DNA of 64,000 bases. It comes from Prado023 sp963747335. Its GTDB lineage: Bacteria > Actinomycetota > Actinomycetes > S36-B12 > CAIYMF01. This document shows, piece by piece, positions 25,632 to 34,318 of the stretch; position 1 is the stretch's first letter; each line of letters begins with the position of its first letter. Where the stretch lies: the NCBI GenBank assembly GCA_963747335.1, contig CAVVEV010000002.1, positions 186,001 through 250,000 on the forward strand, given 5' to 3'. The notes under the pieces are model-generated. The model saw only the letters and a list, made by a program, of their open reading frames with translations. It had not been told where the DNA came from and did not search any database. Made by a program: the position numbers and the translations under genes.

Positions 25632-27698
25632 GTGACGACTCCGGATGCCCCCACCGCGTACCCGCGCATGCTCGCTCCCCTCGACCTGGGCTTCACCACC
25701 CTGCGCAACCGCGTGCTCATGGGCTCGATGCACACCGGACTCGAGGACGATCCCAAGCGGTTCGGGGACCTCACCGACTACTTCGCCGAGCGCGCCCGTG
25801 GAGGCGTCGGCCTGATCGTGACCGGCGGCTTCGCACCGAACGTCGAGGGCTGGGCCAAGCCCCGATCCGGCACGCTGTCGACGAGTGCTGCGGCCCGCAA
25901 GCACCGCCCGATCACCGACGCCGTCCACGCGGAGGGCGGCCACATCGCCCTGCAGATCCTGCACACTGGTCGCTACGGCTACCACCCGCTGGTCGTGGCC
26001 CCCTCGCGGATCAGGAGCCCGATCTCGCCGTTCACCCCCCGGGCACTCACCGAGCGCGGCATCGAGCGCCAGATCAAGGCCTTCGTCAACTGCGCGGTTC
26101 TGGCCCGTGAGGCCGGCTACGACGGGGTCGAGATCATGGGCTCCGAGGGCTACTTCATCAACCAGTTCCTGGTCACGCACACCAACAGGCGCACGGACAG
26201 CTGGGGCGGTACGTACGCCAACCGGATGCGGCTGCCCGTGGAGATCGTGCGGCGCACGCGCGAGGCGGTCGGTGACGACTTCATCATCGTCTACCGGCTG
26301 TCCATGCTCGACCTGATCCCGGACGGGGGCACCTGGGACGAGGCCGTCACCCTGGCGAAGGCGATCGCGGCGGCCGGCGCGACCATCATCAACACCGGCA
26401 TCGGCTGGCACGAGGCGCGGGTGCCGACGATCGCCACGAGCGTGCCGCGGGCGGCGTTCACCTGGGTGACCCGCAAGATGCGCGACGAGCTGCGCGCCGA
26501 CGGCATCGACATCCCGCTTGTCACGACCAACCGGATCAACTCCCCGGAGGTGGCCGAGCGGGTCCTCGCCGAGGGAGCGGCCGACATGATCAGCATGGCC
26601 CGGCCCCTGCTGGCCGACGCGTTCTTCGTCGCCAAGGCCCAGGCCGGTCAGGCCGAACGCATCAACACGTGCATCGCGTGCAACCAGGCGTGCCTGGACC
26701 ACGTGTTCAAGAACAAGTCGGTCTCGTGCCTGGTCAACCCCCGTGCCGGCCACGAGCGGGACCTCGTGATCGCACCCGCGGTGGCTCGCCGGCGCGTCGC
26801 CGTGGTGGGCGCGGGGCCTGCCGGGCTGGCGGCCGCGACGACGTTGGCGGAACGCGGTCATGAGGTGGACCTCTTCGACGGCGCCGACGAGATCGGCGGG
26901 CAGTTCAACCTCGCCAGGCGGATCCCCGGCAAGGAGGAGTTCACCGAGACGCTGCGCTACTTCACCCATCGGATCGAGGACACCGGCGTCCGGCTGCACC
27001 TGTCGACGCGGGTGTCGGCCGACGACCTGATCGCCCTCGGCGTGGACGAGGTGGTCCTGGCCACAGGCGTGATCCCGCGCGACCCGCAGATCCCGGGCCA
27101 GGACGCCCCGCACGTGGTCAGCTACATCGACGTGCTGGCCGGCGACGCCACCGTGGGCCAGCGGGTGGCGATCGTCGGCGCCGGTGGGATCGGCTTCGAC
27201 GTGGCGGAGTTCCTGGTCGTGGCCCCCGGTGAGTCACCGACCATGGACCTCGCCGAATGGCGCCGAGAGTGGGGGGTGGCTGACCCGGCCGAGGCGCGTG
27301 GGGGGCTGGTGGAGGCCCAGCCCGTGCCCGCCACCCGGCAGGTCACGCTGCTGCAGCGCAAGCGTGGGAAGCTCGGCGCAGGGCTGGGCAAGACCACCGG
27401 GTGGATCCACCGCTCGACGCTGATCGCCAAGGGCGTGACCATGCTGCCCGGGGTCAACTACGAGCGGATCACCCCTGAGGGGCTGGTGGTCTCGTTCGGG
27501 GAGAAGCACGAGCGTGAGCACCTCGTCGAGGCGGACACGATCGTGCTGTGCGCGGGGCAGGAGCCCCTGCGCGAGCTCGAGCCGGCACTGGTGGCCGCGG
27601 GCATCCCGGTGCACGTGATCGGCGGTGCCGACGAGGCTGCCGAGCTCGACGCCAAGCGCGCGATAGACCAGGGCACCCGGGTCGCCGCCGCGATCTAG
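25632..27698 (+). CDS. NADH:flavin oxidoreductase, 2,4-dienoyl-CoA reductase-like
   Basis: 688 residues from GTG 25632. An old-yellow-enzyme TIM barrel (residues about 10-370) has LRNRVLMGSMHTGLE, ALQILHTGRYGYHPL, GYDGVEIMGSEGYFINQFL and SMARPLLADAFFV. The iron-sulfur cluster motif is CIACNQACLDH with further Cys. An FAD/NAD domain follows (VAVVGAGPAGLAAATTLAERGHEVDLFD, VAIVGAGGIGFDVAEF). The layout equals E. coli FadH, which reduces 2,4-dienoyl-CoA in unsaturated fatty-acid oxidation. TMADH-like enzymes share it, so the substrate is not certain. It stands alone, with strong palindromes downstream. Confidence 0.9.
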   Translation: MTTPDAPTAYPRMLAPLDLGFTTLRNRVLMGSMHTGLEDDPKRFGDLTDYFAERARGGVGLIVTGGFAPNVEGWAKPRSGTLSTSAAARKHRPITDAVHAEGGHIALQILHTGRYGYHPLVVAPSRIRSPISPFTPRALTERGIERQIKAFVNCAVLAREAGYDGVEIMGSEGYFINQFLVTHTNRRTDSWGGTYANRMRLPVEIVRRTREAVGDDFIIVYRLSMLDLIPDGGTWDEAVTLAKAIAAAGATIINTGIGWHEARVPTIATSVPRAAFTWVTRKMRDELRADGIDIPLVTTNRINSPEVAERVLAEGAADMISMARPLLADAFFVAKAQAGQAERINTCIACNQACLDHVFKNKSVSCLVNPRAGHERDLVIAPAVARRRVAVVGAGPAGLAAATTLAERGHEVDLFDGADEIGGQFNLARRIPGKEEFTETLRYFTHRIEDTGVRLHLSTRVSADDLIALGVDEVVLATGVIPRDPQIPGQDAPHVVSYIDVLAGDATVGQRVAIVGAGGIGFDVAEFLVVAPGESPTMDLAEWRREWGVADPAEARGGLVEAQPVPATRQVTLLQRKRGKLGAGLGKTTGWIHRSTLIAKGVTMLPGVNYERITPEGLVVSFGEKHEREHLVEADTIVLCAGQEPLRELEPALVAAGIPVHVIGGADEAAELDAKRAIDQGTRVAAAI

Positions 27699-27704
27699 GT
27701 GGTT

Positions 27705-27747
27705 GTGCTGACCATTCCGACGATCTGATGGTCGGAATCGTCAGCAC
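27705..27747. repeat. REP-like palindrome downstream of the FadH-like gene
   Basis: GTGCTGACCATTCCGAC (27705-27721) and GTCGGAATCGTCAGCAC (27731-27747) form a 17-bp stem with one mismatch around the loop GATCTGATG. A related palindrome with loop GATCGGATG occurs at 59758-59786. It may terminate transcription, but the shared core suggests a repeat family. Confidence 0.6.
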
Positions 27748-27787
27748 AGTCGAGGGCTGGGCGGCCACTCTGTGATGGGGCCGACGT

Positions 27788-27853
27788 CCGTCCTGGTGAT
27801 CCATGCAGGTTGTTGCCGAGAGAACGACATCACCCCGCATGGATCATGGACGG
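27788..27853. repeat. long imperfect palindrome upstream of the phzF 3' end
   Basis: CCGTCC (27788-27793) plus TGATCCATGC (27797-27806) pair with GCATGGATCA (27837-27846) plus GGACGG (27848-27853). The 16 paired bases surround a 30-base loop. Lying between convergent genes, it may be a bidirectional terminator for the phzF side. Confidence 0.5.
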
Positions 27854-27879
27854 AGCAGGGATCGGGAGGGCGCCCGGAC

Positions 27880-28785
27880 TCACGCCTCGATCGTGCCCTC
27901 GCTGACCAGCACTGACCCGCCGCCGATCCACACGCCGGTCACCGCGCCATCGACCCGCGCGGTCCGTGCGTCCAGGACGCTCGGGCGGCCCATCTCCACT
28001 CCCTGGGCGATCCGCCACGACCGCTCACCGTCGGCTTGGTCGAGGCTGGCGAGCAGCCCCACCAGCGCGCAGTTGGCGCTTCCCGTGGCCGGATCCTCGT
28101 GGACGCCGTCGAACGGGGCGAACATGCGGGTCCGCAGGTCGACGGCATCGGCGTCGTCGGCGCCGCTGGCCACGTACAGGTGGATGTCCGGTGTGGACGC
28201 ACCCGCAGCGACCAGTCGCCGGAGCGCAGCCTCGTCCGGACGGGCGCGCTCGAGCGCGGAGCGGTCGGCGAGCTCGGCGACCACGAACTCGAGGCCGACG
28301 GAGGCCACCCGCGGGGCGTGCCGATCCACGACGATGTCCTGCGGGGTCAGGCCCACCGCCTCAGCGACGGCCTCGACCGGCAGCTCCGGGCCCAGGGACA
28401 GGGGTTCGGGAGCCCTGAGCTCACACCAGATCCGGGTCTCGCGGCGGTGCACCGACACGGGCACCAGCCCCGCGACCTCCTCGAAGACAACGACGAGCGG
28501 ATCGCCGACCGGTCCGAACTCGCCCAACGAGGCCAGGACGAACGCCGTGCCCACGTTCGGATGTCCGGCGAACGGAACCTCACGCGCGGGGGTGAAGATC
28601 CGCACGTGCCGATCGTGTCCGTGCTCGGCTGGGAGCACGAAGGTCGTCTCGGAGTAGTTGAACTCGCGGGCGACCTGCTGCATCTGCGCGCCGCTGAGTC
28701 CCTCGGCATCCAGCACGACGGCCAACGGGTTGCCGCCGAACCGGGTGTCGGTGAACACGTCGCAGGTGACGAATCGACGGCGCAC
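27880..28785 (-). CDS. PhzF family isomerase-like protein
   Basis: 301 residues from GTG 28785, chosen because GAGGAGG lies directly upstream. Motifs are VFTDTRFGGNPLAVVLDAEGLS, AREFNYSETTFVLP with the catalytic Glu, RIFTPAREVPFAGHPNVGTAFVL, and the second-half DGVHEDPATGSANCALVGLLA. These define the diaminopimelate-epimerase-like fold of PhzF. No phenazine genes are nearby, so this is a general family member of unknown substrate. It diverges from the lipoprotein gene. Confidence 0.93.
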   Translation of the reverse strand: MRRRFVTCDVFTDTRFGGNPLAVVLDAEGLSGAQMQQVAREFNYSETTFVLPAEHGHDRHVRIFTPAREVPFAGHPNVGTAFVLASLGEFGPVGDPLVVVFEEVAGLVPVSVHRRETRIWCELRAPEPLSLGPELPVEAVAEAVGLTPQDIVVDRHAPRVASVGLEFVVAELADRSALERARPDEAALRRLVAAGASTPDIHLYVASGADDADAVDLRTRMFAPFDGVHEDPATGSANCALVGLLASLDQADGERSWRIAQGVEMGRPSVLDARTARVDGAVTGVWIGGGSVLVSEGTIEA

Positions 28786-29032
28786 GCTGCCTCCTCGGAT
28801 CTCCGGTCCCCCTCCTGCCGGGCTGCGGCCCAACAGCGCCTCGGGGCCCCTGCGGCCGCACGGGGGTGTGCCGGCCGACGCCTGATCCTTGCAGTCTCCA
28901 GCCGCACCTCGACAGCCCGTACCGATCATCCAGGGGACCTCCTTCCCTAGCGGACGCTGCTCGGCGGTGGGACGGTGGAGTCGCGGAGGCCTCGCCGGCG
29001 GTCGTCGGCGGGACGGCGAGGGGGTGAACGTG

Positions 29033-29777
29033 ATGCGCGATCGTCGAGGGCTCGCGGTCCTGGCTGCCGCCGCCCTGGTGCTGGCCTCAGCCGGGTGTGC
29101 GTCAGGTGACTCCGATCCCGGGGCCTCCCCGGCGCCCACGTCGACGCTCACGGCGGTCGAACGGGCCGATGCCGCACTCCTGCCGAATGAGGAGATCGCG
29201 CCCGTGCTACCCGGTGCGGTGAGCGAGCCGTCGGGCTCCTACACCGCTGAGGGTGACCAGATCAGCGCTCCGTGGGCGCAGTTCATGATCTGCTCCCAGG
29301 TCGGGGGTGTGGACCAGGGGCCTCCGAACGTCGTGGAGCCGGGGGCCGTCGGCCGCCGCATGGACCTTCAGCTCGGCAGGCGCAGCCCAGGTGGACCAGT
29401 ACGCCATCGTGTACGCCGACGAGGCAGCGGCCCTCGCCGCTGTGGCACGGGCAAGCACCCAGGCGGAGTCCTGTGAAGTCGGGTTCAGCACCAACCCGGA
29501 GTTCACCGGCGTGCCCCCGGTCACCGAGATCGGCAAGGTTCCCGACACCGTGGACGGATTCCGCGTGACTGCCCTGTTCACCTACGACACGATTGACCCC
29601 AAGGACGAGGTCAGCACCGTCATGCGTGCAGGTGACACCGTCCACTACATGCGGTTCACCGAGTTGACGGCGTGGGAGGGCGAGCCCGGGGCCTCCGAGA
29701 AGAACCCCGACCCCCTGCTCGACCCGGCGTGGGTCGAGGCCCTGATCGATCAGGCGGCGGCGAACCTCGTCGGCTGA
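29033..29777 (+). CDS. PknH-type sensor-domain lipoprotein, frameshifted
   Basis: ATG 29033 starts a lipoprotein signal (LAVLAAAALVLASAGC, Cys at about 21, then ASGDSD). The first frame reads through AVERADAALLPNEEIAPVLPG and DQISAPWAQFMICSQVGG. Coding then moves to the next frame at the G5 run 29341-29345 and continues AAAWTFSSAGAAQVDQYAIVYADEAAALAAVARAS to the end at 29777. Repaired length is about 247 residues. The pattern resembles the extracellular PknH_C-like sensor domain of actinobacterial lipoproteins. It would be anchored on the outer face of the membrane. The ligand is unknown. Confidence 0.75.
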
Positions 29778-29810
29778 CCAGCCTGGCCCTCGGATGTCCG
29801 CCGGTGCCCG

Positions 29811-31844
29811 CTACTCGCGCGGCGCCACCGGCGTGACCGACCCATCGGAGTCGATGGTCGCGAGCCACACATCACTCGTGAACCGGATCGGTGCCAGCGA
29901 GGGGTACAGGCTGTGCGGCCATCGGGTCATGGGGGTGCGCAACCACGGCTCCGGCCACGCGGCGGCCCACGGGAGCAGCTTCCGGTCGTCGGTCATCACC
30001 AGAACCTCACCGCCCCAGGCATCGCGGATCCCGGCCAGCTGCTCAGCAGTTGCCCTCGGACCCACCTCGACAACATCGACGTCGCACATGATCCGCAGGG
30101 TCGGCAGCCAGGGCGGCCCGCCGTCGCGCACGACGACGACGCGCGTGCCGGCCACCGCGTCGCACACCGTCGCGACCTGGTCAGCACGCCCGCCGTACTC
30201 GGTGGTGACGACCAGCGTCCCCCAGGTCGCCAACGGCGGGAGCAGGACACCGGCGACGAGTGCCCAGGCCCCGACCCGCTGCCAGCGGGCGCGCGCCGCA
30301 CGATGGATCCGCGGCAGTGTCCACCCGGCGAACAGCAGTGCCGCGGGGATCACGGCGGGCAGGAACCGGCGCATCGCCCAGACCTGGTCGGGGGTGATCG
30401 CCGGGCGGACCAGGTACAACAGCGCCGGGATCCCCAGCGTGGCCAGCAGCACCAGGACCTCGGGGCGCCACCCGATGATGGATCGTCGCAGCAGCATCGC
30501 CGTGCCCGCCACCGCGAGCACCAGCGCGATCGGACCGAGGTACCAGAACAGCCACGTGACGGTCATCTCGTCGTAGCTGCGCGTCCCGTCGACGGTCACG
30601 CCCGCAGCCCGCTGGGCGGCCGCGATGAACCACTCCTGGCCGCTGCCGGGCTCGATCAGGTGCCGCTGCATCCACAACGGGCGACTGGCCAGCAAGACCG
30701 CCGCGGCGACCACGAGGACAGCGGCGAGCGTCCCCAAGAGCCGGCGACGGGCAGCCAGCCAGGGGCGCAGCCGCCCCCAGCGCAGGACCACGACCAGCAC
30801 CCCGACGCCCACCAAGCAGGCCGCGAGCAGCGCCAGGAGCTGAACGTACAGGCTGCTGTGGTCCTCGAGGTACCCGGCGCTGTGCAGGGCCAGGTCGAGG
30901 TACCCGAGCCCGACCATCACCAGCGCGGCAGCCGTCGCGACGAGCAACCCCCAGATCCGAGCCCGCCGATCCGCCGGACCGCTCACCGCAGCGACCACGC
31001 CGAGCCCGAGGATCAGGCCGGCAGAGACGGCAGCACCGTCGATCCGGCTCAGCGCCGTGGCCCCGACCATCGCCCCGCCGAGGGCGAAGCGCGACATCCG
31101 GGGAACCCGGAACGCGCTCCAGAGCACAGCCAGCCCGCCGAAGGTGAGCACGAGGTTCGTCGGTTCGGTGAACGCGCTGCGGCTGAAGTAGATCATCGGG
31201 GTGCTCAGCGCGAGGGCGGCGACCGGGACCAGGCCCCACCGCGGGCTGATCAGCCGACGGGCCACGTCGTAGACGGCCAGCAAGCCGATCGCGCCGATCA
31301 ACAGGTTGCCGATCAGCACCCCGCGCAGGCCCAGGACCCACCCGACCATCGCCAGCAGCCCGGGGAACGTCTTGGCGCCCTGGGCGTGGATCTCGTCGTC
31401 GAAACGCCAGAACGCATCCGAGATGACGCTCACGTCCGGGATCCGCCCAGCGACCTCCGCGGCCGAGCGGATCGGGATGCTCGGGTCGGCGTTCGTGGTC
31501 AACCAGTGGGCCTCCAGCGTCAGGAAGCCTGGGTCCCGCTGGACCAGGAGCACCTCACCGGCGAACGCCACGTTGACCAGGAACCAGGCGACCACGAGCC
31601 CGAGTGCCCACGCGGCCCCGCGGCGGTACTGCCGGGTGGCCGGGACCCGCTCGGGGGCCATCCGCCAGGTCAGGGCCACCACGATCACGATGGCCGGGAC
31701 GACCACGATCGGGCGGAACGCCCCGGCCATGACCGTCAGGCAGACCACCAGCGCGGACCAGAAGAAGACGACGGGAAGCCGCGAGGGCAGGTTCGTGACG
31801 CCGATCGCGAGCCGGCCCGGCGCGGGCAGCGGATCAGCATCCAC
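29811..31844 (-). CDS. polytopic GT-C glycosyltransferase-like membrane protein
   Basis: 677 residues with about 12 membrane segments, for example LPVVFFWSALVVCLTVMAGAF, GAAWALGLVVAWFLVNVAFAG and GVLIGNLLIGAIGLLAVYDVA. The first outside loop carries an acidic pair (AFWRFDDEIHAQGAKTFPG), and a C-terminal periplasmic domain of about 150 residues follows. The layout matches GT-C (ArnT/PMT-like) enzymes that use polyprenyl-phosphate sugars. The neighbouring GT2, a polyprenol-phosphate sugar synthase type, would provide such a donor. Acceptor and sugar are unknown. Confidence 0.75.
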   Translation of the reverse strand: MDADPLPAPGRLAIGVTNLPSRLPVVFFWSALVVCLTVMAGAFRPIVVVPAIVIVVALTWRMAPERVPATRQYRRGAAWALGLVVAWFLVNVAFAGEVLLVQRDPGFLTLEAHWLTTNADPSIPIRSAAEVAGRIPDVSVISDAFWRFDDEIHAQGAKTFPGLLAMVGWVLGLRGVLIGNLLIGAIGLLAVYDVARRLISPRWGLVPVAALALSTPMIYFSRSAFTEPTNLVLTFGGLAVLWSAFRVPRMSRFALGGAMVGATALSRIDGAAVSAGLILGLGVVAAVSGPADRRARIWGLLVATAAALVMVGLGYLDLALHSAGYLEDHSSLYVQLLALLAACLVGVGVLVVVLRWGRLRPWLAARRRLLGTLAAVLVVAAAVLLASRPLWMQRHLIEPGSGQEWFIAAAQRAAGVTVDGTRSYDEMTVTWLFWYLGPIALVLAVAGTAMLLRRSIIGWRPEVLVLLATLGIPALLYLVRPAITPDQVWAMRRFLPAVIPAALLFAGWTLPRIHRAARARWQRVGAWALVAGVLLPPLATWGTLVVTTEYGGRADQVATVCDAVAGTRVVVVRDGGPPWLPTLRIMCDVDVVEVGPRATAEQLAGIRDAWGGEVLVMTDDRKLLPWAAAWPEPWLRTPMTRWPHSLYPSLAPIRFTSDVWLATIDSDGSVTPVAPRE

Positions 31845-31910
31845 CTCCGCCGGAGGAACTGGCCGCCTGAGACCGGCCCTGCCCCTGCATGGCGCTGCCC
31901 GGGGGGACCG

Positions 31911-33101
31911 TCACCGCGCCTGGGGCTGAACGTCGCGCAGCCCGTGAGGCTCACCAGCGGGTGGACGGGGGGCCGCGGCTGACTGGGGGGCCGCCGGGGT
32001 CAGAGGTGCCCCAGCGTTCAGAGGTGCCGCCGATGCCCCCGGGGTCGCGGGTGCCGACGCGGTCGCGAGGGGGTCCTCCCGCGGAGGATCCGTCGGGACG
32101 GGCTCAGCCACCGCCTGGGCGGGGGCGTCCGGGCGGGGGACCCGGGCGTCGGCGTAGAGCGTGCCGTAGTGCATCTCCCGGGTCTCGCGCAGCGTCCGGA
32201 TCCCGATCGCGCGCAGGCTGGAGATCTGGTCGGCGATGACCCCGAGCGCGAACATCTGGACGCACGAGATCGCCAGGACCGCACCCAGGATGATCGACTG
32301 CATGTGGCCGTTGGTGCGGCCGTCGCGCAGCCAGTCGAGGGTCCACGGCAGCCACGCGACGAGCGCCCCGACCGCGAGGAACGCAGCCAGGGTCCAGAAG
32401 AACTTCAGCGGCGTGTAGTACGACAGGACGCGGAACAGCGCGAGGCTGTTGCGTCGCACGTACCCCCACATCGATCCGAAGAGCCGACTGGGTCGCACGG
32501 AGTCGTTGCGGGTCACCGGCACGTTGGCCAGCGCGAGGCGGCTGTTGCCGGCCTGGATCAGCGATTCCAGGGTGTAGGTGTAGGGCGTGGTGATGACCAG
32601 GGACAGCGCCGCCGCGCGCGAGTAGGCGCGGAACCCGCTGGTGGCGTCGCCGACCGACAGCCCCGACAGGGAGCGCACCACACTCGTCCCAGCGGTCTGC
32701 AGGGCGCGCTTGAGGACACTGAACTCCGCGACCCGCCCGGTCTGCCGGTCGCCCACGACGATGTCCGCCTCGCCGGCCAGGACCGGGGCGACCAGAGCCG
32801 GGATGCAGGAGGAGTCGTACTGGTTGTCGGCGTCGGTGTTGACGATGACGTCGGCACCCCGGCGCAGCGACTCCTCGATCCCGTAGGAGAACGCGGCCGC
32901 GAGGCCACGGTTGCGCGGGAAGCCGATCACGTGATCGACCCCGCAGGCCAGGGCCACCTGCCGGGTGTCATCCGTCGACCCGTCGTCGATGACCAACCAC
33001 TCCACCACATCGAACCCCGGAACCTCACGCGGCAGGGTGCTCAGGGTCGCGGGCAGGTGGTCGGCCTCGTTCAGGCAGGGGATCTGGATGATGAGCTTCA
33101 C
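31911..33101 (-). CDS. GT2 family glycosyltransferase (polyprenol-phosphate type)
   Basis: 396 residues from GTG 33101, beginning VKLIIQIPCLNEADHL; the frame is open to 34322 upstream, but that part overlaps another gene. Family GT2 features are VIDDGSTDDTRQVA, NTDADNQYDSSCIPALV (the DxD-like site), VVGDRQTG and SGFRAYSRAAAL. Two C-terminal membrane segments (FFWTLAAFLAVGALVAWLPW, SIILGAVLAISCVQMFALGVIAD) and a Pro/Ala-rich tail follow. It is like dolichol-phosphate-mannose synthases that carry a membrane anchor. It probably makes the lipid-linked sugar for the GT-C enzyme next door. Confidence 0.88.
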   Translation of the reverse strand: MKLIIQIPCLNEADHLPATLSTLPREVPGFDVVEWLVIDDGSTDDTRQVALACGVDHVIGFPRNRGLAAAFSYGIEESLRRGADVIVNTDADNQYDSSCIPALVAPVLAGEADIVVGDRQTGRVAEFSVLKRALQTAGTSVVRSLSGLSVGDATSGFRAYSRAAALSLVITTPYTYTLESLIQAGNSRLALANVPVTRNDSVRPSRLFGSMWGYVRRNSLALFRVLSYYTPLKFFWTLAAFLAVGALVAWLPWTLDWLRDGRTNGHMQSIILGAVLAISCVQMFALGVIADQISSLRAIGIRTLRETREMHYGTLYADARVPRPDAPAQAVAEPVPTDPPREDPLATASAPATPGASAAPLNAGAPLTPAAPQSAAAPRPPAGEPHGLRDVQPQAR

Positions 33102-33175
33102 AACAACCTCGCAGTGACGGGCACGCCCCGCAGCAGGGGCTCTGCGTCGAGGATAACTGCCCGTTCGGCTGGGCC

Positions 33176-34084
33176 CTAGTCCGTCGAGGGGCGCTGGCCC
33201 CGCGACCGCGCCGCGCGGGCTGCCCCGCCGACGCCGAACAGGGCCGCCATCACCAGGTCCACGCCGAGCAGGACCAGGCGCGAGACGAGGCTGACGGTCA
33301 GGGCGGCCGGCGCCCCGATGGATCCGGCGAGCGTTGCCACCAGGACCCCCTCGCGCACACCCGCCCCGGCTGGGAGCGGCACCACGAGCAGCCCGGCGAC
33401 GAAGGCCAGGGCGAAGGCGCCCACGGTCGGGGCGAGGTCCGCTGCCCCGGCGCCGAGCGGGCGGGCCAGCAACCAGGCGTGCAGTCCGAAGAAGCCCCAG
33501 CAGGCGATCAACCACGCGACGGATGCCGCCAGGGCCCGTCCGGGGAGCTCGACCGGCGGCGGAGTCCGACCGGCATGGGTGAAGGCCCACCTCAGGCCCC
33601 GGTTCATCCAACCCGGGCGCAGGAGGGCTGCCCCCACGATGGCGGCCAGCAGCAGGATCCACAGGGCCATCGCGCGCGGCGCCCCGGCCCCGAGGAGGAC
33701 CAACAGTCCGACCAGTCCGCCCGTGGCGACCGCGATCATCAGCGCCACCACGTAGCTGACGAGCATGGTCGAGCCCGCGATGTTCCGGCGCCGGCCGAGA
33801 TCTGCCTGGATCGCCGCGGTCCACACCGATCCCGGGACGTACTTGCCCAGCTGCCCGGCGAAGAAGATGGTCAGCGCGGGGTGCACGGGCACGCGCTCGC
33901 CGAGCCCCTCGAGGACGACCCGCCAGCCCAAACCCGAGCAGGCCACCGCGACGGCCCCGGCGATCCCGGACGCCAGGAGGTCGATCCACGAGAGCGCCTG
34001 CAGGTCGCTGCGCACGGCCTGCCAGTTGCGCACGAGCGCGACGCCGAGGAACACGGCAACCAGCACGACCAGCACGAGCGACAC
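33176..34084 (-). CDS. lysylphosphatidylglycerol-synthase-TM family membrane protein
   Basis: 302 residues from a GTG (34084). The same frame reads on upstream as IGGSAGIGRNVAGGWRSRA, so the real start may be earlier, near 34200. Eight or so membrane segments include the family motif FFAGQLGKYVPGSVWTAAIQADLGRR (about 95-120) and VPLPAGAGVREGVLVATL (about 235). This UPF0104/LPG_synthase_TM family includes flippase-like proteins and the membrane half of MprF; no aminoacyl-transfer domain is present here. The location between GT2 and GT4 genes suggests lipid or glycolipid transport. Confidence 0.82.
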   Translation of the reverse strand: MSLVLVVLVAVFLGVALVRNWQAVRSDLQALSWIDLLASGIAGAVAVACSGLGWRVVLEGLGERVPVHPALTIFFAGQLGKYVPGSVWTAAIQADLGRRRNIAGSTMLVSYVVALMIAVATGGLVGLLVLLGAGAPRAMALWILLLAAIVGAALLRPGWMNRGLRWAFTHAGRTPPPVELPGRALAASVAWLIACWGFFGLHAWLLARPLGAGAADLAPTVGAFALAFVAGLLVVPLPAGAGVREGVLVATLAGSIGAPAALTVSLVSRLVLLGVDLVMAALFGVGGAARAARSRGQRPSTD

Positions 34085-34318
34085 CGCCCGACTGCGCCAG
34101 CCACCCGCGACGTTCCTCCCGATTCCCGCCGACCCTCCGATGATCCCGGGAGGATCCGTGGAATCCGGGACGGTGAGCGGCGAGGCCGGACGCTGGGCCC
34201 GGGGCGGGGCTGGGAACCGAGGGGGGTCGGTCCGGGGCCAGGTCGGAGACGGCGTCGGGCTGGCCCGCGCTCGCCGAGCTTGTGGGTGGGTCCGGGGTGG
34301 TGCCGGGGGTGGGGTCTG

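Noticed and set aside
25536..27113. Long open frame (525 codons) on the minus strand opposite the dienoyl-CoA reductase-like gene.
   Set aside because: High-GC mirror frame; its translation is rich in Arg/Gly/Asp/Val without domains, while the + strand encodes a clear conserved enzyme.
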